Source: Siphonodentalium dalli (lineage: Eukaryota; Mollusca; Scaphopoda; Gadilida; Siphonodentaliidae). From it: a stretch of 64,000 nt of DNA. The DNA lies in assembly GCA_032622095.1 (NCBI GenBank), contig CP136064.1, positions 47,870,073 through 47,934,072 of the forward strand, in the 5' to 3' direction. The stretch's first letter is position 1, and every line of letters begins with the position of its first letter. Below the pieces are notes generated by a model. That model worked only from the letters and a program-made list of their open reading frames with translations, was not told the DNA's origin and searched no databases. Made by a program: the position numbers and the translations under genes. Shown here one piece after another: positions 12,647-25,010 of this stretch.

Positions 12647-12991
12647 ATATCCTCGCGTAAATACGCACATAATCGACCTATAATGTGAATTAGGTACATA
12701 ATGTGATTATTGGATTCTAGGTAATGGATTCATACCCGTTATTTCGTTTGATGGCGCGGGCCACAGTGAAAACACATGTTAGAGAGCGTAACCTGACAAG
12801 TGGTGAGTTGGATTATTTGTGTCATTGTCCGCACATAACCTGCTTAACAATTGCCTCATTATGAGTCGATAATGTGACTAAAATGCTCTCATTTTCAGCA
12901 CAATAATCGACATAAAATTAGGCGATTCTAAGCAGATTATCTACTTGAAGTAAGTTTTATTCTAAGCAGATAATGTGCGGGTTTACGGGAT
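12647..12991 (+). mobile_element. MITE family N1, complete copy (4b)
   Basis: Begins ATCCTCGCGTAAATACGCAC and ends ATAATGTGCGGGTTTACGGGA; the ends form an imperfect inverted pair. An internal palindrome surrounds the CACATTATCGAC-type motif. About 345 bp. Confidence 0.7.
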
Positions 12992-13234
12992 AACATCATT
13001 GATGAGTAGTTAGCCTAGAAAATTTTCAAATAACAAGTTCAATAAACGGACACGTGGCCGTTTTTTAAAACTTATTATCTAAACATTTCCCTCCATAAAT
13101 ATGGTTCCTTCTGCACTTTAATTGATGTGTCGTCTGCTTTTGTCACCTTAGCATCCCTTCAAATGAATAATAGACCATTCCGATGTACAAGTGTTAACTG
13201 ACTGGGATAATCCATTCAGTATAGAAAGGGTTAA
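12992..13234 (-). mobile_element. TTAA MITE, family T2, left end lost
   Basis: Starts inside the family at ATCATTGATGAGTAGTTA, directly abutting the N1 element, and ends CAGTATAGAAAGGGTTAA. The segment at 13130-13158 is the uninterrupted version of the site occupied by another element in the T2 copy at 40558. Confidence 0.7.
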
Positions 13235-13789
13235 TGCTCGCTTTTATTACAACCTGGTCTGGTTCCCGTGATCACAATTCAATGTAGGTCGATAAATCTA
13301 GCTTCGGCTAATTATATGTGCAGGTGAAGACTTTTTCAAGTGATGGTATCTAGATTAAAGAACGCATAATTTGTCTTCAGCGCTCTTTCGTATTCTATTG
13401 CTAATATTATGATAATAAAGAGCTTCCTACTTCCATGTTGAAAAGGTATTTCTTTAAGAACTTCTGTTTTCAGCTGTTATTTCTTGGAAATGTTCGGTTA
13501 TATAAAGTCAGTTTGTCGCCAATATTATTCGTATCTATAATCATACATCGGCCCTAAAATTACAACACATGAGCCATGTCGTTATATATACACCAACACT
13601 TGCATTCGCGCTGTGGAACATGAATGGGGTTGCGCTGGTCTCATAATTACGTTACGTGACGTCGCACGCAAATCTCAACTTGCTATCATATTGTATAGAT
13701 GAATCTTACAACGAACTCGAGACTAACTTTGTGAATAGGCACTAAATGCTCCTTTAATCTGCCAGTTGAGAGTACTTATTAGTAATGTG
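13235..13789. other. No recognisable feature
   Basis: No coding or repeat signal noticed. Confidence 0.4.
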
Positions 13790-14088
13790 ATTATTTGATT
13801 CTGAAATAACCAGATAATGGAGTCATAGCCGTTGTTTAGTTTTATGGCGCGGGTCATAGTGAAAACACATGTTAAAGAGCGTACACACGAAACGTTGTGG
13901 GTTGGCTTATTTGTGTCATTGTCCGCACATAATCTGATCAGAATTGCCTCATTATGAATCGATAATGTGACGAAAACCATCTCATTTTCAGCACATTATC
14001 GACTCAAAATGAGGATATTCTAAGCAGATTATATACCTAATACAATTTCAATATAAGCTGATAATGTGCGGGTTTTTGGGAGAACAGG
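13790..14088 (+). mobile_element. MITE family N1, 5'-truncated (4c)
   Basis: Shares TAATGTGATTATTTGATTCTG, TTTTATGGCGCGGG and the terminal ATAATGTGCGGGTTTTTGGG with the other N1 copies, but the left terminus is missing. Confidence 0.65.
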
Positions 14089-14790
14089 CTGGGTTGCAAG
14101 GTCAGAAACCTTATCCTGATATTGAAAACACATGAACAGCATGTCCATGTATATCGAAGGGACGCATCAGTTGCAGGACAAAGGGTTAACTGATATTCAA
14201 AGTTTATCTAATCAACATATTCATCAAATATTAACCAGGAAACATTAAGGTATTGTAAATAATTCAATCTGTTTGTTTTGTAGTGTGCTTACTGTTGCAT
14301 CATTTCTGAGTATGATATATCTCTAAATTAGTGACTAGAGAACACTGTGCGTTACCATATTTGACACCCATATATTATATACGAAGCCAAGATGTGTATT
14401 TATATGAAAAGCTTTGTACTTGCCTTCAAACATAAATGCTGATCATTTCATTTAACAGAAGCACGAGCAATGCTATTGTTAAGCCATTATTCAACTTTCT
14501 TACACTATTACATGTACTTCACTCTGCGATTAGCAAGGCCTTAGTCTTTTCCTGTCGATCGTCAATAACCATGTACTGATATACTGACCATCAGCCACAC
14601 AGAGCTACATACATTACACATGCACCCATTTGGTATGATAAAATGGGATATCCCCTTATCAACTTGCAATATAAATTCATAACAATATTTGCACCTATCA
14701 CCTTACCATCTTGGGCTTTTACGTCAGTGTGTATTATTTTGTATAGGATGGTAAACCATTCATAATCAATCAAACAATCACTACCATAAT
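14089..14790. other. No recognisable feature
   Basis: No coding or repeat signal noticed. Confidence 0.4.
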
Positions 14791-14925
14791 GCCCAGAACC
14801 CATTACGATACCACATGAATCCAGAACCCAGAACCCATTACGATACCACATGAATCCAGAACCCAGAACCCATTACGATACCACATGAATCCAGAACCCA
14901 GAACCCATTACGATACCACATGAAT
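14791..14925. repeat. 35-bp tandem repeat, about 4 units
   Basis: Nearly identical units of 35 bp built on CCAGAACCCAGAACCCATTA plus CGATACCACATGAAT. The near identity suggests recent expansion. Confidence 0.9.
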
Positions 14926-15017
14926 TGAATACTGTATCTGCACATACACTATATATGTAGATTCAATTCAATTCCTTTATTTCTCATTTCCTTAACAAAG
15001 GCATTGGGGTAAATATT

Positions 15018-15358
15018 TTAAAGGGGAACTGTACACTCTAATCCGGCCATTTATGGGACCATCTACTTTTATGCTCAACATAATATATGCAACAAATGAA
15101 TGAATTTGAGCCATCTATTAGTGCAAAAATACACCCGTGCGCTCTATGAACGATGCAAACAACATGGTAATTATAATGAAAATGAATAAATAGCTGTAGT
15201 CATAGATTAATTTGCATTATAATTACAATGTTTTGCATCGTTCATAGAGTATATGAGTGTACATTGCACTAATTCATTCATGTATTGCATATATTCTGTT
15301 GAGTATAAAAGGAGATGAACCCATAAATGACCGTATTTAGTGTACAGTACCCCGTTAA
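15018..15358. mobile_element. TTAA foldback MITE, family T4 (copy 8a)
   Basis: A long inverted repeat spans almost the whole element: the left arm contains ATATATGCAACAAATGAATG and the right arm ATTCATGTATTGCATATATT. TTAA flanks both ends (TTAAAGGGGAAC / GTACCCCGTTAA). A second copy lies at 59166-59493. Confidence 0.8.
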
Positions 15359-17297
15359 GTATATACAAATATGTACATATTTACACGTGGTCAACATGGC
15401 GAATAAACATATAATTCTAGCCAACATGCTATCAATTAAATAACTAATGTACCGCTGTATAGGGATCATACATATCATACCAATTGGCTACCATACATGT
15501 ATATATATACACTTCAATTGATTTAAACAATGTTTAGTAATATTCTAATGCAAGAACTTTCATATACGTTATATGATATATACACCGAAGAAAATTATTT
15601 AACTATTTGTCTTGGTGAATATTATAGGCCCTTATACAATGGAACATTATTAATAGACCAGGGTCCGAGCTGGACCAAAATATACTTTTGCCACATAATT
15701 TGCCAAATGAAAATATTTTTTGCCAAATTCTTTTAGAATGCTACCATATTTTCTGCAACATTAAGTCTTATGTTTCGACACTCACAGTTTGAACGACCTT
15801 TGCTATCGATAGGAAAGCAGTTAGGTAATAATTATTTTTCATACAACAATAAATCAATCACAGAAAAATAAAACGATAGCAGGGTTGCGTACCCAGAAAG
15901 GCATACCACAAGACGATTAGCTATTTAAACACCACCACACTAAATAGGGGTAATCCCTCCACCCATCGATACTATATATAATAGCTATCAGATTAACTGC
16001 ATCTTAATAGAGGTGTTAACTTTTCCTAAACCATAACTTTTCCTAAAACATATAAAACACCACTAATATAGTTATATTGTAAGAGTTTCCTGAAATGAAT
16101 GGTATTGATTGACCAATATTTGTCAGCTGAGGATCGATCTTTATTTCATTCTGGTGACAAAATGGTTCCTTTTATCCAGATTTCATAACTTGATAAAAAT
16201 CTTTCCCAGGCATATCAAGTATGCAAAAAATAGCGTTTAACGATTATCGACCTACAATGTATTGTAATCACCGGAACCAAACCAGGTTGTGTTAAAAGCG
16301 AGCATTAATATATACAGTATTAATTTTAGATAATACGTTGATAAACTATCTGATTTGTTGTTCCATCCAGTTATGTTAGCTTGTTCGGATAGAAGTGTAA
16401 CTTCAGAAGAGTCTGGGAAAGATATGTTGTTTCCATATGAACTGAAATGACAGTAAGCTATATGCTTTATTTCGCTCATAGTGATAATACCCAACATTCA
16501 CCCTGTTAGAATATATACAAGACATTGGTGCCACGCCATCGCAGAAGGAGCTCACGAAAAAGAAAAAACAAATAGGAAGAATATATTGTATCTCGTTTGT
16601 GCTACTATATAATTGGGCATGTAATTGTTATTGGCTCAGTCGTTCGTTAGTGTATTGAAGTTATATGATAAACATGAGATCTTATTATCTTTTGCGGAGA
16701 CTATTTCTATCCCTTGACGAAATCGTTTTACTGGATGTAATGTCCACATATGTATTTAATATATTTATTTGTCATATCTTGATTGCAGGACTTGTATATT
16801 ATATGATATCAATCTACAATATTGAATTGACATACATGTGTCATATTGTGAACACCACCACGAAACTGGCAGTGTTATTTTTGATCAACGTTCATCTAGT
16901 ACAAGACAATGCCACTCGCGTGAACTAGTGGATACTTATATTATATATAACTCTGTGTAAGGTCTGTGAAAAACATATGCAAATATGTACCACAGATGCG
17001 CTTAAATAATACAAATAGCTATTATTTCGTTTGAGGCGTAGGCGTATGTCAAGAACTGCAAATCCTTTTTCACTAATGAGTTTCTCTAGAAGTATTCAGC
17101 GAAATATTCTTGAATTCCAGTGAAGAGAGAAGACAAAAGTGGGTTTTAATACATTGGAAAGGTTAAAATATTGTTTCTTAATGTTTTAGCTGCCAAGAAC
17201 TAATATAATAATTAAGTTCACAAAACAAGCAAATAACCATTTTTTTTTTTTTATAATTTATTCAGTGTTGATTCAGTTTACTCATATTATAATACAC
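15359..17297. other. No recognisable feature
   Basis: Very AT-rich. Open frames at 15530-15736 and 16665-16928 have low-complexity hydrophobic content and no family motif. Confidence 0.4.
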
Positions 17298-17798
17298 TTA
17301 AAGGCACGTGAGGCCTTAATTGTCGAAAATATTCATATTTGTTCCAAACACCGTAACAGAAAAACATTAAAACGCATACAGTTTCGTTCATATATACCAT
17401 GACCATCGCGTAAACAGCATGTTATCATAAATACCTACTATATTTTACCTAAGCAAGAGCCTGATTGGGTTACAGAGGACAGCAAAATGCTACTGGCTAA
17501 TCACACACAAATGGCATAAACGCTCTTTATTAGTTCCATATCAGGAATTCACCAACAAAGAACGCTCTTTATGTTTACCATCATAATATAAACAAACACA
17601 AGAAAAGTAACTTTTTATGCTTTTGTTTACATAACAATGGTTAAACATATGAGAATAACATACTGTTTATGCGATATTTCTTATTTATATACGGACAAAG
17701 TCTGTCTACATTTTGATGTTCTTTCTGTTTGTGGCGGTCTTTGACGGGTGGAAATATTTTCACAGGATACCCACCGCCAAGGCCAACCGTACCTTTAA
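17298..17798 (-). mobile_element. TTAA MITE, family T3 (copy 3a)
   Basis: 501 bp from TTAAAGGCACGTGAGGCCTT to the inverted CAAGGCCAACCGTACCTTTAA. Internal landmarks are a TAAACGCTCTTTATTAGTTC block and GGATACCCACCGCC near the right end. Six copies of this family are found in the window. Confidence 0.85.
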
Positions 17799-19330
17799 TT
17801 GGGTTATATACATGAATACAAAATACAAAAATAAAGTCATTTTGTTTTTTTGTTGTTCGTGTACCCCTGTGACATTTTACAACAACCAATTAGTTTATTG
17901 TCTATATTCTTGGTTCTATGCAAGGGAATTTCATTTGTGGCAGAATGTTGGGTCAAATTCTAATTACATTATATAACACCATAGCCCCATATTTTACACA
18001 GAATAAAGCTGCCATAACTATTTCAGCTCATTGAATTAAATGCATTCTGGTTTCACTCAATGACGTGCAATCAATTAGAAATATGCCACATATATAGTGG
18101 TCAGCTGGAAGTTGGTTATGTACTGGTGACCAAGAGCTCATATTAGCCCATTTTTAAAAATCAATATGCATGTCATGAATACTCTCAAATACAGACAAGT
18201 ATTAATGGGCAGTTGTCTTTCTCGATTACAATAGTAATCACCAGTTCTTGAATCAAGAAAATATTATTTTCCTACCATGATCTTCAGATATATCATATGA
18301 TCTTCAGAATTTCAGATATATAAAATGCACTCGTCGAACCTTTAGATGTTTCAGAAGTCTTGGTACTCGAAGAGTTAAGTTTTAATGATTCTTCATCTTG
18401 TACAGTATACAAGGTGGGCTTATACATTCAGACTGATTGATGGTTGTGTGACATTCAGCACATGTATGTAATTCCAGAATAACAATTCCTGACAAATTTG
18501 AGAAAATACAAATTTAATTTTAAGCAAAGCCTGCATCTGGGATTTACGAATTTAACGAAATTGGGTTAATAAATAATATGCATTTAGTATGCAGCATTCA
18601 TTTATCATTTGTGTAATAGGGCAGATAATATTAATATATTCTACAGTTAATAAGGGATACAACTGGGACACGGTGATTATTGAATATATATTCACCTGAA
18701 AACTTTGCCCGAAAATAGGACTGTGCGATTATATCTAGCTAAATATCGGTAGGCTTGGATCGTGTTACCTATCGCATGTCACGTAGGTGTAATGCAGAAA
18801 ATGTCACCGCGGTGTCAAGCACATTTTCCATTCACGTGAAATAAAAGTTAATGCGATTCAGATATATGTTTTTCCTTTACTAACTGGGAAATAAGTCGAT
18901 AACTGCTTGATGAAATCAGAAACAACGACCATTCAGTGTCCACAGTCTTGAAAATACACGTGGAAGATTTTAAAGTATATATATTCATTAAAAACCCATT
19001 TGTTTTCGCGCTCTCTAAATCATGCAAATTATGGAACTGAGGAAAAAACGTACTCACCGGACAACATTGGGGAGCGTCCAGGGCTGCGCACATCTTCAAT
19101 CGAATGCTGGCTCAATTTCCCGGAACCAATACTATGAGATACCGTCCGTGATGGACGAGATTGCCAAAAAGTTCATATCTCACACAGTCGATATTTGTTC
19201 AGAGACTTCCGCTATCAGCGGCCATATCGGGATTCGCTAGGTTGGGAAACGACAGGCTCATACCAAACATGGGGCATTTAATTTAATTATTTTCTGTTGA
19301 ACTTGGCACCAGGCTCCGTGATCCTTTTTG
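17799..19330. other. No recognisable feature
   Basis: No exon or repeat signal that I can support. Confidence 0.4.
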
Positions 19331-19675
19331 CAAATAAGTGACGATTTTGATACTTATTGATCCCGCCGTGATGATCTCATCATAAATATGATGTTTGTTT
19401 TAGCGTTCTTCCGGGAACGGAATGAATCAACAGATCTCAATTACGATTTCGACTATTTTGAGCCTTTTGCCTGCCGCGTATATATCTTTGTGATACCAGC
19501 GTCTCAATAACTAAACTACTGTTACAATCAATACTCAGGTTCGAACTCATGTTTATAATTTAATTAGCTATAGTAGCTTGCGACTCAACGTTCGGTTCCA
19601 ACACATCGGTTATACGTATGACGAAACGTTACCAGTGCTGATTCTAAAGCAGCTACTTTATATTCTATCTGATTC
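19331..19675. repeat. Direct repeat, unit 1 of 2
   Basis: About 345 bp repeated at 20334-20668 in the same orientation, with shared blocks AATAAGTGACGATTT, TTATTGATCCCGCCGTGAT and CCTCAATAACTAAACTAC-like. The copies have diverged by substitutions and small indels. Confidence 0.8.
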
Positions 19676-19889
19676 TGGTCTGCCGAAGAGCAACCAGTCC
19701 AACCACTTTTACATTTAATTTATATATTACATGTTGGCAATACCATTCTACTTCGACGAAAGAAATTGTTTCCATCTTAATAAAATAGACGTTTTTAGTT
19801 TGGATAGAGATAATTTAAGATAATGTATTCTTATTTCGTACAAACCAAATTAAGCGAAAATAGTCATTACATTTATAATTTTAATATGT

Positions 19890-20035
19890 GTTCAGGGTTC
19901 CAGATGCCCAGTTACCACAACATGCCGAACGTTATTTAACAGTGTCTTTACTTTCATCCAATTAATATGTTGAAAACAAATGTTATATAATCCAGTCTTA
20001 CAGTAGATGCCAAAGATACAATTTGGTTACTGCAA
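19890..20035. repeat. Short dispersed repeat, related to 59008-59160
   Basis: Opens with GTGTTCAGGGTTCCAGA in both places, followed by a similar cytosine/adenine-rich stretch and a CCAAAGAT..ACAATTTG-type block. Lies between the two direct repeats. Not classified. Confidence 0.45.
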
Positions 20036-20333
20036 GATTGACAAATGTTTATTGTCCCTTTAAAATGTTAAAACTATATGAAATGAATATATCGAAATTT
20101 CAGTATCAAACGAGACAATGTCTTTAATTGTTTTTACTTCTCGTTCCGTTCCAAATGTCGCATTTTATATACTGGAATCTTAAGTGATTATTTTTCATAA
20201 TAATTAACCCCGGGTCCTGAATAAGGTGATAAACCCCAACAAACAAAAACAGGTTTATAAATTTACCAAAACTTATGCACGAATTTCGTTATCGGTGTTT
20301 GATTTGTTTTTCAGCCGACACAAGCAATATAGG

Positions 20334-20668
20334 AAATAAGTGACGATTTAGATACTTATTGATCCCGCCGTGATTATATCATCATGAACATAATGTTTGT
20401 TTTAGCGGTCTTCCGGGAACGGAAAGAATCAACATATCTCAATTACGATTTCGGCTGTTTTGAGCATTTTGTCTGCGCCGAATATCTTGTGATGCCAGTG
20501 CCTCAATAACTAAACTACCATTGCAATCAATACTCATATCATGTTTGATGATTTAATATTCGCTGGTAGTTTGCGGCTCAAAGTTCGGTTTTTACAACAC
20601 ATCGGATATAAGTATTATTAAACGTTGCCAATGATAAAGCTTCATCAACTTCTGCATATTCTATCTCA
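20334..20668. repeat. Direct repeat, unit 2 of 2
   Basis: Second copy of the 19331-19675 sequence, about 1 kb downstream. Could be an ancient local duplication or two members of an unclassified repeat. Confidence 0.8.
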
Positions 20669-21083
20669 TATTATATCACTTCTGAATGTATATATTCATC
20701 ATCATAAATTTATTAAAGAACGAGCCATCCGCCTCTTGGTTCCCATATTGTACATATAACACAATGGAGGGATACACATGCTGTCTGTGATTTTGAGACC
20801 CACCGATAGATGTCCCAACACCACAATTGACAGCATGTTTATCCCTATTTAAACCAACCAAAAATGCCATATAGATACGTGAATCTGCCAAATAGTGGCT
20901 GGAGTGGACAAGGATGACCGTTGACAAACAATCCATAAAACTTCCTCCTCGAAATAGTGTTCCGCTCCATACAGATATAGTTCCAAATATTGAATAGAAA
21001 AAAAACAGAACAATCGTTGCAAAGGAATACACTAAATTAATCGACTCGACTTCGATATCAAGTAAATAGCCGTAAATTATATT
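20669..21083. other. Non-repeat stretch with a 118-codon minus-strand open frame
   Basis: The frame at 20676-21032 (minus) has a hydrophobic N-terminal third and no motif I recognise. It could be chance; splice context is not convincing. Confidence 0.2.
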
Positions 21084-21255
21084 AATAAATAGAGGATATC
21101 TACACTTTTTGGTAGGATATGGGGATTATCTCATTTGTGATGACAAAAAAAAGACATTTCCACGAGTGGCCTTGCTACGAGTGGAAATTCATTTTTGTCA
21201 TCACAAATGAGATTATTACCATATCCAACCTAAAAGTGTAGATGTTCTGTTTATT
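21084..21255. repeat. Foldback palindrome, about 170 bp
   Basis: Arms of about 70 bp: TCTCATTTGTGATGACAAAA on the left is mirrored by TTTTGTCATCACAAATGAGA on the right, extending out to AATAAATAGAGG / TCTGTTTATT. A smaller inverted pair, CCACGAGTGG-like, lies in the loop. Probably a MITE; no clear target duplication. Confidence 0.75.
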
Positions 21256-22499
21256 AAATGCTCCGCTCAGTTGGCACATGGCTCATCTCGAAAGAAGACT
21301 AAACATGCAAATTTGTATATCCAAGCACAGTCATCGTAATGAGCTTGTGCATATAAAATAGTTCCACTTTTTCAAACAGATTGGTTGAATGATAAGGGGG
21401 TTAACATCATAGTATGTTTAACAAAAACTTTTAATTAATCACGTTACAATTTTTTCAAACTCTAGTTCAATGTGGCCAAGCGATGTTTACTCATCTAGTT
21501 CCGAATCACTTCTAAATTTATCGCGGCTGGATGCGAGTGAGATATCGATATCTCATTAGACGGATAACGGTTTTTATCTGATACAAAATACTACTATTTG
21601 ATAGTAGTATATAATAAATGCAAGTTACGTCGCCAATTTATGCCAAGATATTACTACTATTGATTGACCACTGGTATTTCATTACATCAGTGGCCAAGGC
21701 ATCGAACTTCATAGTAAACAACGGTTTGCTTTTTGCAACGTCGTGTTCGAGTCAATCGCCTTCTTAGTCGTGGTCACTTTTTTTTAGGTTACATACAGGT
21801 GTGATCGTTATTGGCCAATGTTTGTTGCCTTATATACGTATCTAATTTTCTCAAATTCCTTATCTTGTTTTCTATATTGCATTTTCTAACTTAGGGTTAA
21901 AGCAACTATGTTGTAGTTTCTGTTTTCGGTCTTAGTATATTTTCTTTTGTCTTGTGTCATGTAGTGTTTCTGTGATATTTGATTCTAAAGTTTGTATATT
22001 CCATTTTCTTTGTTGATGAACATCTTTGGAATTTGGAATGGTATTTTGCTGAGGTTGCACGATTGATCCTTGAAGACATAACATCTTTAACTGAATTAAC
22101 GCAGAACATTTTGCAGCATTAATCCGGAAAAAAACACACTGATAATCTTTTCCATTTATAGAGAACATTTTGTTGCGTAGTTTTCTGTTCCATTCTTGTG
22201 TTTTAACGTTGTTTCCCGTTGTTTTACTGAGAATTTCATATTTTTCCTCGCTGCAGTAATGTGCAGTTTATTATATACATCTTAATATTGGTTGTCAATA
22301 CAGCTTTGTTTCACCGAAGGGACATGTTTCGAGCTAAATAAAGAAGCCTTTATAATTTGGAAAGAAATAATATAAGATAAATTTATTCGTATTTCGCACG
22401 ATCAAGTTAAAAGATATACATCACAATTGGACATGCATTATAGACTACCATGGTAATAATATGGTTCGGTGTTACGCGGTAGCAATGATTATACTGTTC
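21256..22499. other. No recognisable feature
   Basis: No supported feature. Confidence 0.4.
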
Positions 22500-22727
22500 T
22501 TTACCCTTTCTATACTACATGGATTCTCCCATTCAGTTATAAACTGTACATGGGAATGGTCTATTATTGATTTGCATGGGTGTACAGCTTATATAAGCAG
22601 ACGACAGATAAATAACAAATACAGAAGGAGTTGTATTTATCGAGGGAAATGTTTAGATAATAAGGTCAACTTAGAATTTGAACATTTCCAATGGGATATT
22701 TGTTCGTCAATGATACTTTAGTATAGA
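22500..22727 (+). mobile_element. MITE family T2, ends eroded
   Basis: Begins TTTACCCTTTCTATACTACA (TTAA mutated) and ends GATACTTTAGTATAGATATGG. Interior GCAGACGACAGATAAATAA and GAAATGTTTAGATAATAAGG match the other T2 copies. Confidence 0.65.
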
Positions 22728-22980
22728 TATGGTGATAGTTATAGTTAATATCTCATAATTGCGATTCAATCATCTTTCGAATTCCATATATCAGTGTGTA
22801 ATATTTCTGATTGCCTGTCAGTGAGCAGTCTTTTTCTGGAGTCGGCGCTCAAGCATCAACTAAGTGCTCTTGGCATGTCATTTCAGAGACTGTAAAATAG
22901 GTTTTGCAAATGATTTTGCGGTACATGATATTGGTGGAATAAACTTTTCCAATAAATGTGCAGATTCACACAACATCTTG

Positions 22981-23156
22981 CACTTAATCATCATGTCTGA
23001 CATAGTTCTTTTCCCGAGGTAAAATAAAATGCACTGGCTTTCAATGTCAACGTTAGGCCAATGTATTCTCTTATATATTCGAGGCTCCCTATTGGAGAAT
23101 GCGTTTGTACAGGGTTTTCTCAAAATTTCTGGAAGCTCCAGTCATGGAAGGGTTAA
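22981..23156. mobile_element. Degenerate T1b MITE
   Basis: Contains a broken version of the hairpin module (GGCCAATGTATTCTCTTATA) and the T1b right terminus, GCTCCAGTCATGGAAGGGTTAA-like. The left end is not clear. Confidence 0.5.
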
Positions 23157-23675
23157 CGCCCCCATGCATCCACAATTTGAGTCATGTGATTTGGTTTCAG
23201 TCTATTGATATGGTCGTTTTTTTAGTATTAAATTCCTTCACGAACGTAGCCCAAAACTCTGTGACATACATGCTGCGTTGAAAAGAGGGCGTGCAATATC
23301 ACACGGGATTTGATAAATCGCGCAAAAGCAGTTCATTTACCACGGGGTCGTTTCACGAAAAACTAAATTAGTCTTGAGTGATGTAGTATTTGATGTAACA
23401 AGCTTTATTGCATTGAATCAGAATATTCGATAAGAAAACCGAGCTTGAAAGCGGTGTCATTCGAATGATTGAATGCGCCAAAAGAACACAGACAATTTGT
23501 CAGGGATGGTGTAATCTTAATAAAAATCTCTAACTAAACCAATCGAATTAACGATGAAGGGATAGAGAGCTAGAGCTGCCGTTTGTTTTGTTCTGCGCTT
23601 TATTCGCACATCAGGGGCAATAGTTATAATTTCCTACAGTTCTGTTTCAGTACAACGTTTTCTTCTGATTTGAGT
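23157..23675. other. No recognisable feature
   Basis: No supported feature. Confidence 0.4.
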
Positions 23676-24177
23676 TTAAAGGCACGTGCGGCCTTAATTG
23701 TCGAAAATATTCATATTTGTTCCAAACACCGTAAACAGAAAAACATTAAAACGCATACAGTTCCGTTCATATATACCATGACCATCGCGTAAACAGCATG
23801 TTATCATAAATACCTACTATATTTTACATTAGCAAGAGCCTGATTGTGTTACAGAAGACAGCACAATGCTACTGGCTAATCACACACAAATGGCATAAAC
23901 GCTCTTTATTAGTTCCATATCAGGTATTCAACAACAAAGAATGCTCTTTATGTTTACCATCATAATATAAACAAACACCAGAAAAGTAACTTTTTATACT
24001 TTTGTATACATAACAATGGTCAAACATATGACCATAACATACTGTTTATGCGATATTTCTTATTTGTATACGGACAAAGTCTATCTACATTTTGATGTTC
24101 TTTCTGTTTGTGGCGGTTTTTGACGGGTGGAGATATTTTCACAGGATACCCACCGCCAAGGCCAACCGTACCTTTAA
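23676..24177 (-). mobile_element. TTAA MITE, family T3 (copy 3b)
   Basis: 502 bp, closely similar to copy 3a from TTAAAGGCACGTGCGGCCTT to GGCCAACCGTACCTTTAA. Its right-hand TTAA also begins the next, T2-like, element. Confidence 0.85.
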
Positions 24178-24341
24178 CCTTTTTTATCCCACCAATTAAT
24201 AAAATTCCACGAGCACTTTTGTTATCTTTTCATCTGTAGGCCATCTCATAGAATTATCTGAGCGTCATTCCAAAAAAATACCATTCCATCATCCACCATT
24301 CAAATTCAGACTTGTATAAGGGAACGTATAGCAAAGGTTAA
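24174..24341. mobile_element. Degenerate T2-like MITE between shared TTAAs
   Basis: Starts TTAACCTTTTTTATC and ends CGTATAGCAAAGGTTAA, which resemble T2 termini; the ACCATTCCATC block is also T2-like. Both border TTAAs are shared with neighbours. Confidence 0.45.
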
Positions 24342-24610
24342 CCATTCAACGATTGGAGCTTTCTGAAATTTTGCGAAAACCCTGTGTCAATGCATTCTCT
24401 TATACAGCCTATGCGAGTCTCACATAGAGAGCCTGGCATATATATAAGAAAACACATTGGATGAATAATATTTACCGTGACCTTATAAGGCATTGCATTT
24501 TCTTATAATCGCGAGGCTCCCTATGTGGAAGACTCGCATATATAAGAGAATGTGCTGGCATAAGATCTTTAATGCTACACCAACACAGCACCGGTAACGA
24601 AATGGTCAAC
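24338..24610. mobile_element. Diverged T1b MITE with two hairpins
   Basis: TTAACCATTCAACGATTGGA at the left; the right terminus has decayed to TCAA. Two diverged hairpins around 24390-24460 and 24490-24560 keep the GCATTCTCTTATA and GCGAG motifs. Confidence 0.6.
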
Positions 24611-24628
24611 TCTAGACTAATGTCCAAT

Positions 24629-25010
24629 TCGTTATCTCGGGTTTAAACTCCTCGATTAAACCGTCGTTTAGACTTCAATAATTTAGAATTTGGTGCAATA
24701 AGACAACAAGCTTTATTGCATTACATCAGACATCGACAAGAAAACATCGTAGTTTAAATCGGGTTTAAATCCGCATAAACGGTCTAGTTAAAAGGGTCGT
24801 TTTTGTGCGTCGGTGGCCAGTTTATTGACAACTATATATATGTGTGAAAGGAGATCATGCACTCAAACTGCCCAGTGACACAGAGGACGAAATACAAGCG
24901 AACAGAAATTGAATGGTCCGGCGCCTACACGATTGTTGACTACCGAGCTGAACACAAATGTGGTAAGATAAACACCAAGCCATTACAGAAAGGACGGATT
25001 CGTCATCACA
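24629..25010. mobile_element. N2 transposon fragment
   Basis: Starts with a decayed terminus AATTCGTTATCTCGGG followed by GTTTAAAC motifs. An internal ACTCAAACTGCCCAGTGAC stretch and GACGGATTCGTCATCAC near 24999 parallel the 4874-6691 element. Confidence 0.5.

Noticed and set aside
16633-16710. A-box-like TTGGCTCAGTCG suggesting a tRNA or SINE
   Set aside because: No B box at a suitable distance and no cloverleaf.
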